From Ptiloglossa arizonensis (lineage: Eukaryota; Arthropoda; Insecta; Hymenoptera; Colletidae): DNA of 64,000 nucleotides. Each line of letters opens with the position of its first letter. Positions within the stretch are counted from its first letter, which is position 1. The stretch lies in the NCBI RefSeq assembly GCF_051014685.1, contig NC_135049.1, positions 33,435,531 through 33,499,530 on the forward strand. The letters are read 5' to 3'. The notes beneath the pieces were generated by a model. It worked only from the letters and a program-made list of their open reading frames with translations, made no database searches and had not been told where the DNA came from. Positions 14,801-27,992 of this stretch are shown here, in pieces. Position numbers and translations under genes: made by a program.

Positions 14801-17800
14801 AGTCTTTTGTATTACCACCTCAGTCTCGCGCGCTATTATCAACTGTGACTATATTCTTGTTCGTTTTCTCGCATTGCCTTCCTGTTGGCATTCGCTTATA
14901 TCTATGTATCTATGTATGTATATACATATTTTCTCGCGTGTACACCTATACCTACACCTACACCTACACCTACACCTACACACGCACAGGCACGCACACT
15001 CACTCGTTCGCTTTCTGACTGCACTTTGCCCATTTACCTTTCGCATTCATTAGTCGTCCAACCTTGAAAGGAGGACAAGTATCTATATCTCTGTAAACAT
15101 CGATTCTGTAGGCACTGGATACGAGTGTGAGTTCCGCGCGTTCCTCTACCTACAAGCCTCGGAGGGAAGCGAATACTCTTTTTTTACGATGTGTTTATAT
15201 ACTTCCTTTGCCGAATCACAATACATCCTCTGGAAATGGTTCTCGACTTCTCTCCTACCTTTCAACATTCCATATCGTAATAAATCTAGGTGCTCCTACC
15301 TGCTTCCCTCCAAAACCTCGATAATCCATGTTTACCTATAGTATTCTTGCATGTTCGACTTACTCGAGTCCTGTCACACGTATATAACAAATAGTATATA
15401 TGAGCTCGACGATTCTCTGGTTACATGCGTAGATACACAAAGGTTATACTTCGCAAAAGCGTGTATGCCTGTACGTAAGTACGAAAGGACATATACACGC
15501 ACGCATAAGATACTTTAATTAATTCGTCGTATACGATTCGTACACCGTTCTCATAACAGTTTCTCTCAAACGGCACCTCGAGTTCCTTAGAATAAACGGA
15601 ACAAAAAAAAAAGCACAAACATAAACAGCGTCACTGGACAACTCTACCGAGCACGTAATTTCCACGCGGACATACCAGTAATGACACACACTTCGCTGTT
15701 GCCTGCAAAATCGTTACAAAGTCGCCAGCTCCACGTGGGGATTCCGCGCGCGCGCGTACTTTTATCGCGATTCTTTTTCGATATAGTGCTGCGATAGAAA
15801 GTTTATCGAGGTACTGCGGATTTGACGAGAGCGAAGCTGCACGAAAACGAGTAGAAAGTAGACGTTAACTCGAATCGCGCGAGATAAAAAACGTTAGTTT
15901 ATACCTGTCGAGAATAGCACCAACATAACGGCCATCCGTAAAGGTCAGCAGAGCAGGGCCATCCCAAGGTTCCATCGCGCAAGCGGCCCAATGATAGAAA
16001 TGACGCTTCTCCGTCGCCATCGTTAAGTCGTTTTGCCAAGCTTCTGGTACCATCGTCATCACCGCCTAAACGCAACAACGTGGTTTTCATTTAAACTCGA
16101 TTCGATCGAGCGCGCACAAATATCTACGTGCGTACGTGCGTGCGTGCTTGCGCGCGCGCGCGTGTGTACCTCCGGTAAAGATCGTTGTCCCACCATCACC
16201 AAGAATTCTAGAACGCAATCGGCGGCTCCTGAATCTGACAAATTCGGTTCTACAACGGGATAAAGTTGTTTCAATGAATCGCCATAAATCTTGCTGCTCA
16301 TTACTCCTTCCCGGGCTTTCATCAAGTTTACGTTTCCCCTTAAAGTGTTAATTTCACCATTGTGCGCCAACAACCTGCGAACATCGCACCATAAGTCGAT
16401 CGATTGATCGAAAACAACAACAATTTGTATTTATTGTAATCGCTTACCGAAGGGGGTGTGCCCTTTCCCAACTTGGAAACGTGTTCGTGGAAAATCTTGT
16501 GTGAACTAACGCCAAATAGGTCTCGAACTTTGGTGACTGGAACGAAAACGAACGCACTTGGTAGCCTTGGTAATTTTTATACGAATTATACATATACATA
16601 CACTATTTCAATAGATTCTAATCACCTTTAAATCTGAAAAATAGAGCCACAGCTGATCCGCCGTTAGTTGTCCTTTATAAACGATCGTTCGTAGAGAAAG
16701 TGAACATATGTAGTATCTAATTCCTGATCGTGATATACAATGAGACGATCTTTTCCTCAAGATGAAAACCTGTGGTAAAATATAACAAATGCTAGTCTTA
16801 AACTCGTCAGTTTTTTTCGCCAAATCGCTACCACATATGTATAACGAACGGAAATTATTTATTGGATGTTTGAACGAAAAGGTAGATATATACATCTTGT
16901 CGGCCAACTAAGTATACGAAATTATTTTCTTCCACTTGCAAGAATTCGTTCGACAAACTATAGAGTTTGCGCTATCGTCGATAAATTCCATAGAATTCAA
17001 ACGCAATAGAGACGAAAGCCTGTTTACCTGTCGTTCAAGACTGACATCATCCTGATCACCGGTTACGAACACTTGACGCATATAAGGTTCGCATTTTCGC
17101 GCCACTTGACCGATCCGTGTGTTATCGGTCGGAACATCGCGCCAACAAATTACCTGCGGAATAAAATATTTATATAATTAGAAAGGTGATACGAGCCCGC
17201 ATCTAAAAAAACGAAGAAGATAGAGATCCGTACCCTCAAGTTGCACTCTTCGGCTAACTTTTCAAATGTAGCCTCAACTTCTTTGTGCGTATTCTTGTCA
17301 AGAAACAGGATACCGGTAGCGTAGCGCCCGAATTTTGGCAATGCGATATTTTGCCCTTCGCTGGAAAATAAAGATGCACTTGCAATGCATGTTGTTCTTT
17401 TTAAAATCGAGAAATTTCGTTTCGTGTTTATCGTCGACAAGCATTAATAGAAAGGAAGGGAGCGCAACTAATAGACTTTGAACCGGTTGAACTTGATATT
17501 TTTCTTTTAGTTAGAAGCATTTGATGACGATTGTAACTGGGGCAATCTTGGCAACAATTATCAATGCGCAGATCTTTCATCCGATGAACGTAATTGATAT
17601 CGGTACGGACCCACTTTGCCTGGGTTAACGGAAAAGTTATCTAATCGCCGAATCATCCGAATTAGTATCGCTATCGTTAAGCGTGCAGATTTTTATTTTT
17701 GGAAAGCTTTACAAATTATGATCTTGGAAATGTCAAAAATATAGGGTAAAGTCCAATATTCAACTTTGAACCAATACAGAAAATGGAAAAACAAAAACAA

Positions 17801-18906
17801 GAAAGAAACTTTCTTATTTTTTTTTATTTCCCTTTTCGTCGGACGGTCAGATTTCTTAATAGCTATTATGATAATTGGTCATAACTTTAATATATGTATT
17901 TTTAAACAATGCATAAGTATTTTGATAAAATTAAATACATATTCGTTTTCAAAAAACTACCTTATTTTTTACTCTGTCAAAGTGGCGTAACCTCGTAAGT
18001 AACATCTTCCGAATACTTCACTTTAATATCTGTCCTTAACGTCTGTCAACGCATCGGCAACGCGTTTAAGCTATTACTGATATTCTCGTCACGAATACAC
18101 GAGTACGAGAATAAGGAGAACGAGAACAAGAAGAGAAACGTGAGATAGAGAAAAACGAAAAATAGGCTGAAAGAAAGAACAAATAGTATTGGCCGTACAG
18201 TGGTAAACTATTGTTCGCTAATGAGAGTGGTGATAAGAAGGTAAACACGCATATATTTCTTTACGTCCAACGACGCTCGCGTGTACCGCGATAACCTACA
18301 AATAACGCCGTCGATCCGCAAAAATTATGCAATCATACGCGTCGCTATCAGTAATACGTCAGAGAATGATAAAACGATGAAAAAATCCGGGCCATGAATT
18401 TTGGTTATCTCTTACCGAACTTCATCGGCGTAATACTCGTGCGGAATTGCGCAAAGAACACCGGCTCCGTCTCCGGTGTCATTATCGCAGGCACAAGCAC
18501 CACGATGGTTCATGCGCGCTGACAGGACCTCTGCATCGCGAACAATCTGCAAACAGATCGCGTAAAACGAGACGCGTCGTCAGTGTGACCATTTACCTGC
18601 ATAGTTTCCATTCAAACAGAGTGGAATACTTAGTGACGGTACTTAGTATTCGGTACTTTAACATTTATGTATCTCGGTCGTGCATTCCCTCGTTTATATA
18701 TTGACACATCGATTACCTCGGAGATTCATCAGACAAAGAATTACCTTACGTACAATTGACAAAAACCATTCGGGTCAACGACTTACCTTGTGTGATTTCT
18801 TTCCATCTATGGAAACGATAAATCCAACGCCGCAAGCATCTTTCTCGAGAGTTGGGTCGTAAAGAGCCTGTTTCGGTGGTAAAGACCAGGGCTCGGCTCC
18901 GTTCAT
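5890..18906 (-). CDS. GOGAT: Glutamate synthase [NAD(P)H], fused large and small subunits
   Basis: Makes two glutamates from glutamine and 2-oxoglutarate using NAD(P)H. Coding exons in transcript order: 18787-18906, 18416-18546, 17234-17360, 17028-17153, 16626-16769, 16448-16536, 16170-16374, 15905-16065, 14673-14778, 13667-13789, 12875-13080, 12682-12781, 12245-12579, 11845-12085, 11605-11742, 11171-11356, 10777-11063, 10429-10594, 10152-10352, 9681-10070, 9264-9598, 9044-9182, 8648-8961, 8364-8523, 8125-8288, 7777-8042, 7257-7645, 6898-7143, 6583-6750, 6390-6500, 6138-6294, 5890-6029. They total 6171 nt, or 2056 residues, the family's usual size. A 24-residue propeptide precedes the nucleophile Cys25 (ACGVGF). 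The type-II glutaminase domain follows ([23 protein letters not shown]), then the FMN barrel with 3Fe-4S cysteines ([12 protein letters not shown], near residue 1150), the GXGXG domain, and the beta-subunit part with [15 protein letters not shown] and GGGDTG. The ATG sits just after a splice acceptor, so a 5' UTR exon lies upstream. Confidence 0.95.
6295..6389 (-). other. GC-AG intron in glutamate synthase
   Basis: The donor reads AAAAG|GCAAGG and the acceptor TTTTTACAG. No GT donor nearby keeps the frame. The GC donor joins VPGTEK to [13 protein letters not shown], as the family sequence requires. GC-AG is a known minor class of U2 introns. Confidence 0.8.
10071..10151 (-). other. 81-nt in-frame, stop-free intron in glutamate synthase
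   Basis: On the minus strand a GT-AG intron divides AAGVAK from [14 protein letters not shown]. These blocks are contiguous in other glutamate synthases. The intron is exactly 27 codons and has no stop codon, so the flanking exons read straight through it as one open frame. Simple ORF calling would therefore include it as a spurious 27-residue insert. Confidence 0.85.
10676..10758. repeat. 25-bp inverted repeat (hairpin) in a glutamate synthase intron
   Basis: The left arm 10676-10700 and the right arm 10734-10758 are reverse complements at 24 of 25 positions, with a 33-nt spacer. Each arm is itself nearly palindromic around GTTTTATCG/CGATAAAAC. It lies in the 10595-10776 intron, and the nearer arm starts about 18 nt past the 5' splice site on the transcript. 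Confidence 0.9.
11122..11136. repeat. 15-bp poly-C run
   Basis: Fifteen consecutive C on the plus strand (G on the transcribed RNA), in the glutamate synthase intron 11064-11170. A mononucleotide run is prone to length error. Confidence 0.95.
14949..14982. repeat. (ACACCT)n hexamer repeat
   Basis: About five tandem hexamers in the long 14779-15904 intron of glutamate synthase. Not the insect telomere unit (TTAGG). Confidence 0.8.
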
Positions 18907-21900
18907 ATTTTCAATCTGAAACAGGTTACGCATGGGTGGGGTTTAAGTTTGCAAATCTCTTATCGAATGAAATTACGTATACTATTTGGGAAAGAACTGG
19001 AAGAGACGAGATAAGACGAACCAAACGATAAAGGAAGTACAATTACTGAATGTCAGGCAAACGGTTGTGGATGAACTCGTGTACGAGTTCAAGGGTTCTT
19101 CCCTATCGTCGCAATCGTACTGGACGGAACCTATGTACATGATGCACTGCCCACTATGCATCGTTGAAAATCGAATCGAACGCGTGCACGTGCGCCGGCG
19201 CGCGCGCGCGCGAGACCGAAGCATTTCATTACGTAAAGTCGAGCGCGTACTTAATCATCTAATGCAATAGATAAACCATATCCAACAAGAGAGACTGCGG
19301 AGAACCGGAAAAGGGGGAGGGGAGTAACGACGACACAAGTATTACGTTCAATACATCGGTTAGGTAAAAATCGAATTATTTCGAAGCTTGAGATTTTTTG
19401 AACGGTCGATCGTACCTTTTTACGCAAGCTACAAAGGATAATAGATTGTATAGAAAATAATAGAGTCGGGATGAATGGCGAGCGCGGGGGCGAGAGAGTA
19501 TACATGCACATTTCCATCTGGTTTCTTGTTTCTCTAACCGGTGTGATCGTTATTGCTCTTTTCGAAGGCGTAAATTGAAATACGATGTGTCGTGAATCCG
19601 ATCCGGAAAACGGATCGATTGATATCGTTGATATCGGAGGTCACCTCTGCGGTCGAGTTTCGAACCGACGAGGGAAGTGGACGTAGTTATTGCGCGGCGT
19701 TTCGTGTCACGTCGAATAGGTCGTCTCGTGGTAAATGGACAAGAGGCCGGGCGGGTCTCGTGCATTGCTTGCAAATAGCATCGTTGCCCGTATTGCAGAG
19801 TCGCGTAACGATCTTAGAATCGTTACTTTTGGTAGTGGCTGCTAATTGCGAAAAATAAGACGTTTCCCTCGTCTCGTCTCGTTTCGATTTGCCTTCCTTT
19901 GTCTTATCTCACCCACTCGCTAAACGTATCGATTAACAATACTATTAAGTGTGTTGCATATCTAATAATACCCTTGTGCATCGATATTTTGTTTAGTTGT
20001 CACTTTTATTACAACGACACAACGAATATTAACTGCTCACTTTTTTTTTTTATATTTAGTGCACATATTACACATTTTGCACATGCTATGCCCCCCGCCC
20101 CCTCTTGTTCCTCTCTCTATATCCTCTAAACCTTTTAACTTGTATCGATTGAAATTTAACACAACTACGATAATTTTACTCATAGACGTAATATTGCAAT
20201 ATCTATCAAACAACGAAAAAAGAAACGTAAAATATTTCTAAAAAAAAATTGCGTACGACGTATTTGATAAGCATTTATCAAAATCGAATGAGACAAAACA
20301 CTATAATAATCTTCACGTTAGTTACGTCGAGCCAAGAACATCGGTAAAGTGTTTGTCATCTACTCTCAACGTGCGTATTAAAGAAACTTCCAAACTGCCA
20401 ACTCTTTCATTTTCATTCCGAGCTTTGACGGTTTACGTACGATTTTAACGCCATCTGCCGTGAAAAGATCAAAGTATCGTATAAGTGAATGGACAAAACA
20501 GTTGCAGAAAGAATTAGTGCGAACGTTAATCAATTTGCTAATTGTTTTGTATTTGTTATTAAATTTATCGAACGTCTTTTTTTAGTACAGAAGTTTCCTT
20601 TTGAACAAACTTTATCAACTTTTTATATTTGGGTTCGCTCTTTTTTGTTACCAGAATTCCCGATTTTTGTACTATGAAAAGGTGGCAGCCCTACAAGGAC
20701 AATTGATTTACCGAAAAGTCATAAATACAACGCCGATGAGAATAGAGAAATTTGAAGATTGTTGAGTGTCGCACGAAACGAGACGTGTGGTCTTGGAAGA
20801 TGGCTGCCAGCCTTCTCTGAGAATCGTTTTTATAACACAGGGCGTCGCGTGGCTCATGAATTCGTAAAATATGACTACCACGATACGGTAAATAATCGGA
20901 CATGCTTACCCCCGATGTTTCGTGCGCGACAGCGTCGATACACAGTTTGTGTTCGTTCGACTCGGTTTATTTTTTCGATCGTAAGGAAATTTCAGAAAAC
21001 ACCGATCTCTCGAAATCTCAAACATTCACTGATTTCCTGACCCTTTGACTGCTACTAAAAAGCTTCCGGCCTACTACCGTCGTTCCTTCTTGATCGCGGT
21101 TTCATCTTCCCTTCCCTTCTTCCATTTACCCTCTCTATGTTCACCGTTCAATTTTTTCGCGACTTGCGTCGTGTTTTCTCCCCACCGATGGCTCAGCCCT
21201 GTCGATTCCACGTTACTTTGCTTGGTTTACCACGTATCGCTGCCGGATTTCGACTCGTTCCACCGCACCCCGCTCCAATACTCCTTTCTCGTTCCGTCTC
21301 ACCTAACATCGCGGTATCCCACTCGGTCCGTTGAGCTTTGCCTAGCTTCGCCCCACCTTCCCCTTCCCTGCTACCACCCTGTCCCCTCCACATTTCCTTC
21401 GATTGCATCCATTGGTACCTCGCGCTTCGCCTAACCCAACTTTGATTATCGCTCTTACGAACGTTTGCGGAACCTCTTCGCAATTCGTTACCAAAACACC
21501 GCGTGTCTATCGCGCAATACGATTTCGATCAACATACTTATCGCAGTTTTTCGTTTCATTTTTTGTGGAAACATCGTCACTCACGATATGCTGTTATCGA
21601 ATATTCGTATTGGCTTTTCTTTCACAAAATCACCTGTACAAATTTCGGTTTTTTAGTCCATCAACTCAGTGAGAATTATTAATCGTCAATTTTTTTCGTC
21701 TTAAAGATTAAACGGTTACATATAAACTGTGCCAATTTACATATGTACAAAAGTATAATTCAGTTCGATGATTTAGCCAAAACACGTAATGCAGTTTAAC
21801 ATTGCGTAATACGTATTTAATTGTATCGACAACGAAAGGGATATTTATATAAATTGAACCCGTTTATTAGACATTTATGTTCCAATTTTTAAATAAATAA

Positions 21901-22552
21901 TACAAAGATACATCTCCATTGAAGTCTGACCAAGAAATTGTCATTTTTAACGTATCGGGTGCGCAAATTTTTCATTCGCGAGTAAAAATTAATTTCTCTA
22001 AGGGTCGCGTCACACGAGCGTTTTCGTTGACGTTTCGCTAGCAAAGGTATCGTGAAGCGGTGTTCATAAAAGAAAGGAACGAATTTAAGTGAAGGGTCTC
22101 AAATAGCGTCTATGAAATGCTGTTTAATAAAATATCAATGCAAACGCTCATGTGGTATGACCTTAGGGATTTCGCTTATTACGGTTATGTAATCGGAAAG
22201 TTAAAATTCGAAATGCGTATCAATCTGCACTGACCACTAGAGAAACAGTATTTAATTTCGAAGAGCAAGAAACAACCGAGCGAAAGTCCTGCAACGATTG
22301 AACGTGGTTACTAAAGGGACAATACGCACACATCGTTCCTTGAATACAGGTCGCTTAATTTGGAATCATGGACATTTGTATAAACGATGATAACGATCAC
22401 TCAACTATGACCAAATAATTCTTCAAGTAAATTTATCGTCGGTAAACGTTAAATTCGTGATACTGTTAATATTTCCTTGCCGATCGGAGCTAGGAAAAAA
22501 TAATTTAATAACTGTTCGTTTATTTCTTTCATTTTTATTTGATCCGATATTC

Positions 22553-22553
<1 letters not shown>

Positions 22554-22619
<66 letters not shown>
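22554..22619. repeat. (AT)n microsatellite
   Basis: About 33 perfect TA dinucleotides in intergenic DNA. The open frames of alternating Ile-Tyr on both strands are by-products. Confidence 0.97.
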
Positions 22620-22620
<1 letters not shown>

Positions 22621-25600
22621 TCGAGGCAGTCAATTTCTGGGACTAATCGATTCATCGTCCATATGTTCCGTTTACTCGGCAACTTGGTAGTAGATAAGCC
22701 TGGCGATTGGCGGCAATATTTGGCTTGATGCCAAAGTATCAATAGGACCTGAAAAACTCTAGGTTTCCCTTAAAATACATTTCTATTTTAACAACGCGAA
22801 AGTCATTGATAACGACTTTATTCTATTATCGTTGTACAAATTTCGTGCTACTACGGGTGTTTGGGTCTTCGCATGACATCGACTTTTAACGCATCATAGA
22901 TCTCATAATCAAAAATTCCTTTCATGTATGCAACATTCCAAAGATACTAATGATTTTTTTAAATTTCTACAATTTTTTCGAGAATGAAAATTGTATCGAA
23001 ACCTCTCATTCTCCATTGCAAACCGTTGTTAATGCTCTGTAATATTAACATTATCCATCAGTTAACATTTCTATTTACTTGTACAGTTATATTTGAACGA
23101 TTTGTGGTGTTTCTGCTACGAGTCATCAAAAATCGGGAATCACTTATTGATCGATCCGCTACACTTTTTCAAGTATAATACGCGACCTTCACGGTCGTAT
23201 TATCTCATGACATATACTAAATTTTAATTTTCATTATAATCCGATAACGATAAGTGGATACTCGAAAATGGATCGATTTTCATACAGCATGTGGTTTAAT
23301 TAAGACCACAGATTGCTTTTTCTTATCAATTTGATAAGATCCATTTCGATTTGATTTTCCTTCGCTCCTTAATCGTAACAACTTGTGTCGTGCAATAATG
23401 GTAAGAATTAAAAACAAATATAGCCGTCGTGTCATTACTTTTTGCTCGTCTTTACCGTTTCAAAAGACCCGATTCTGCACACAATTATTACTCCTTAAAC
23501 ACTCGTTACATGAATTTTATAACGCATAGCATATGTTCGCAATTTTTTAAATTCCACAGAAATAAATTTGTTTATCTGTAAAATTAAGTAATAGCACGGC
23601 GATGGAACCTTGAAATTTATCAAATTTAATGTAGATGAAACTCTAACGAAATAAAGAACACAATGAATCTTCGATCTCCGTAGTTAAACAAAATTGTTTA
23701 CGAATAAAAATTACCCAAGATCGATTGACCTAAATATGTAAGTACGTGCCACGTAAACGGAACTCGTAACATTTTGTAAATCACACACGCACGTTGAGCA
23801 TTTCATTTATACCGATACACGCCTACTCTCACAATCGATCGGATTGAACGAAAGGAAATTTGTAATTCTTTACGATATATTTCGACCACTTGGAATTTTT
23901 TACACGCGCGCGCGTAATGTTGCTCCGTTTTTTGTCTTCCGTTTGTTCGGTAGCTGGAAATAATGATTCTGAACAAACTTCCCAAAGTATTCCAGGTAAA
24001 TGTTGCGCCACACAATGAACTCGAACAATTTTATCCCTTTTTCACTTGATCAAGAATATTGGCCCAAAATACCACAGACAAAATGTGGAAATAAATAAAA
24101 AATAAATTTACCTTTCGAGTTGTGTTGCCGATGAATAGCACGCGAGCGCGCGCGCGCGCGCTCTTTCTACACTGGTTGCTTTACAAGATTGTTAATTATT
24201 TCGCCTCCTTTATCAATATATACCCACTTTTTACGTTTTCGCGCTTATCACCCTACCGATTGTTCCTTTACCTTTCTAACTGGCGTTTATCTCGGCATAT
24301 GTGATTTGGTCAAATTTTGGATTCAAGGTATCTGCCGAAACAAGGTTTTTTCGTTCAATTCTTCCAAAAGTAAATTGTAAACACGTCAATGGGGGAATAT
24401 GTGGGTTTTGGCTTGATTTTTTAAATTATTTTGAAAAATCTACCCATGTGAATATTATGAATTCGAATAAATTCGCGTAGTCGCTCACGATCCGCCCGAA
24501 TCAGTTGCCACGGTTTGACTAAATTTGGATCAAGACGCCCCACCGCACCTTACGAATCGAACACCAAAGAATTCTTTGTTCCGACTGACGCGACAATGTC
24601 GCCTCCCTCGGCAAATTTCCAGTCAATGTCAGCTAAACTGTAACACTCGCGTTTGCGCTCTTTATTGCACAGTTCCAGATGACGAAAGATGTCGGTAAGC
24701 TTAACGCAGTTTGATTGGCTATACAATTGTCGTGTGTAGTTTAAAACAAAGCACGATTCGCGCGCCATCGAGAGTGACGAATCGTAATCATTTCGTTTCC
24801 AGTAAATGTTCACGAACTTGAACAAAAAAACTTAAAACTTGCAATGAATTTAGTAACTGTCGAAAAGCTGGTATGATAAAACACAAAGGAAACTTTATAA
24901 TTGTTAAAATACTTCTCAGGAACACATGCCGAAGACAAAGGTGATTAGACACTAGACAAATTAAATTTATTTGTTCTTTATATTTTGTACAGATGTTAAA
25001 ATTATTCGGTAACTACATCTACATACAAAATATAAAATTTTCAATAGTGATGATTTAAAACATTTCTTGTTCGAACGTAAAATGGACGTACCCGAAACCA
25101 AAGACAGATATTGTTTAGTCTCACCTATTCCTAGAAAATTGGTCAACGCTCCAACCATAGTTACAAATAGACGATACACGAGCTGCCTTTATGTATTCTT
25201 ATTTTTACGAATCCTCCAATGTGTTTACGAATATTTCCCTTTCTTTGCGCACACTAAAGGAGTTACATATACTTTTGATTCTCTAACAAAGGTATTTTTC
25301 CTTTACATTCAATTTCATTAGAAAACTCTATTATCACTTCCAGTACAGATGTCGCTAAAATTCCGTTGTGTATGTCACACACACATGGGTATATACATAT
25401 ATACCACTATATGAACGAACAACTTTAACTTCATCTAGCGTATCTTTTCCATCGCTTTTGAAATTACAAGTGACTCGTACTTCTTTACTCGCATCACACT
25501 TCTTTTACAATAATTAAAAAATATAATCGGTAATGTATAGGATAATAAATTGTGATAATACTTGATAATAAGGTTTACAGTCACAGAGTACTTGCTTTAA

Positions 25601-26040
25601 GTCACCAACGAATCGATTTCGTTTTGATGAAACGTGAAATACATTAAAAAAAAATATAGTGCAGTTATACCATATGCTGGTTATACACGACAGACAGGAT
25701 ACTTTTATACTACACATGTTTCGATAGCGCGTGTCGCAATCGTTCGCTTACTCGACGTATTAGCAAAATCAATGTGATGAACAAAAATGCGGAAAAAACA
25801 TAACAAATGGACTGTTACCTCATCGCACGTTATGTGCTTAAGAATAAGAGTTATTTTGCTTGTTTCAAACTAACCGCATTCTATGTTTTTCCCTCGAGTG
25901 TTTTTTGTTTGAATTACTTAACGAAAAATAATTATCTGATTGACAGTCGCCGTTAAGAATAGACATGGAATAGAACAACACATAACTGCCGATAAAATTT
26001 ACCAAACTGAAACAAAACGAAACGAAATGAAATAAAACGG

Positions 26041-26190
26041 AATGGAATGGAATGGAATGGAATGGAATGGAATGGAATGGAATGGAATGGAATGGAATGG
26101 AATGGAATGGAATGGAATGGAATGGAATGGAATGGAATGGAATGGAATGGAATGGAACGGAACGGAATAGAACGAAACGGAACGGAACGA
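26041..26190. repeat. (GGAAT)n pentamer array
   Basis: About 23 near-perfect GGAAT units run from 26041 to 26153 on the plus strand. They grade into GGAAC/GAACG variants up to about 26190, and degenerate AAACG/AAATG units precede them. The array lies about 760 bp downstream of the canoe stop, possibly in its 3' UTR, where the RNA would read (AUUCC)n. The HSIPF-type frames are artefacts. Confidence 0.95.
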
Positions 26191-26922
26191 GGAGCGAAAC
26201 ACGGACAACTATAGGCGCGCTAAGCCTACAACGCGTAATAGTCAAACGTAATTAAAGATTATGAAACTGCCTTAGGTCGAACGCATATTTTTTTTTCTAC
26301 CTGTATAGTCTTACTTTAAAGCTGCCTGTTTGATTAGTCCGCGCGCGCATGTTCTACCGAACGATCGCATTAAAGCTTTCGTGCCACTTGGCTGAATAAC
26401 GAAAACGTGCATACGCGTAACGTCGAGACACTCCGTACTCGGTACGATACGTGCGATATCAAATATAAATATGAAACAACATCGTAAATAACAAGTAGTT
26501 CTAAAAATTAAACTAATACCATCTATATACATTCATAAAATATAATCTTTCTTGTATGCTAACGCGGTAAAGTCAACGTAACGGTTCCGAGTTCCGGAGC
26601 AATATTTCTCGCAAGCTTTGCTTGTTGCGTGCAACTTTGTCAATGTTAACGTTAAATTGGCCCAAAAAAAAGAATGAGATAACGAATCGAGTACACCGAA
26701 CGTAGCCTACCATAAATGCAAGAAACGATTCGACAGTGCGAAAATACGTTTGTCTCGAATAATTCTTGTTGCTAATCATTACGCATGCGTTCTTCGTCGG
26801 TATGTAGATTTTGCTGAAAAGTCTGCATACAGCGATTGGAATGATTTTACGCACGACCCCATCTATTGGTACCAGTAACGATACAACATGCTTACAATGA
26901 AAATTGATTTAGAGTTTCAGTC

Positions 26923-27961
26923 TTAATTCCTATTGTTGTTGTTGTTACTGCTGCTACTGCTGCTGTTGCTGCTGCTGCTGCTGTTGTTATTGTTGTTGAT
27001 GGAAGTATTGCTGCCATTGTTGTTGTTGTTATTGTTATTGTTAGTGTTGCTGCTACTATTGTTATTGCTATTCAGAGCGGTAGGATTACCTATATTATCA
27101 ATTTCGCGTTGGGCGCGCGAAATCTTTACTTTATCCCGAGGAGTCCCATCTTCGCCGGTTTCCATTGCAAACATTTTCATTTTTTCTTTAAAGCTGAGTT
27201 TCTCAGGTACTGGCCCAATTTGAGAATTTTGTTGTAGTTTTTGCTTTTCAGCCAATCGCCTTTGTCTGGGATCCCTGAACAAACCAATCGAGGGGGATAC
27301 AAATTTTTGGTCATCAAGTGATTACTGGTCAATTTATACGCGATGTAATAGCAATAACGTAATGTTACTTGTAAACTTCCTGAGCACCTATCACGCCAGG
27401 TGTGCTGCCAGTAATCGGTATACCGGATCCTTCGGGTGTTTTCGGAGATGCCAATAAATTTTCCGCATCATTGATGAAATTCTGGAATCAGGCAAAAAAC
27501 TAATAATCTTTTTACGATCGTTTACGGACATAATAATTTTGAAATACAAAACCGGGAAACTTTCCAAACTAAGAAAAGGTTTAAAAGGCCTTGGTAAATG
27601 TTTACCAATATAAATATTTCAGAGATATAGGTTATGGGCGGATTATTCACAAATATAAAAAGGAGCAACTCGAGAGTCTCACATTTGGATCTTCCGCAAT
27701 AATGTCCATTGTTGTGGATGGAGGCGTGTTTAAATTTCCAGTAGAAATATTTCGTTGTATAGATTCCGCTACGTTTGCATTCGAGTCGTGAAATGAGACT
27801 CTCTTAATGGACGTTGGCTGTTGAGGATGGGTCACCGGCATCATATTAGAAGCGTTTACACTATTAGATCTGAGAGCACCCTGTTGCGACATTACAGCGT
27901 AACTAGAGCCCCGTTCCGGTGGCAGAGGCGCGTCATTATTACCATTTTGAGTTGCTACGGA

Positions 27962-27992
<31 letters not shown>

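Larger units (their letters stand above)
18916..26922. other. 8-kb stretch without a recognisable gene
   Basis: This lies between the first recognised glutamate synthase exon and the canoe stop codon. The open frames are short or low-complexity (for example, the pyrimidine-rich frame at 21045-21434). It should hold the glutamate synthase promoter and 5' UTR exon(s), plus the canoe 3' UTR. It also contains an (AT)n tract, a GGAAT array and short CG-alternating runs near 19199-19211 and 24140-24162. A small hairpin lies at 23174-23202, with an 11-bp stem and one bulge. Confidence 0.5.

Noticed and set aside
14949..14982. Hexamer repeat as an interstitial telomere
   Set aside because: The unit is ACACCT, not the insect TTAGG/CCTAA telomere repeat.
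21045..21483. 129-residue plus-strand frame and its opposite-strand partner near 21.2 kb
   Set aside because: Pyrimidine-rich low-complexity DNA, with no domain, no splice support and a competing frame on the other strand.
25865..26255. Frames of repeated HSIPF (minus) and MEWNG (plus)
   Set aside because: Artefacts of the GGAAT pentamer array.
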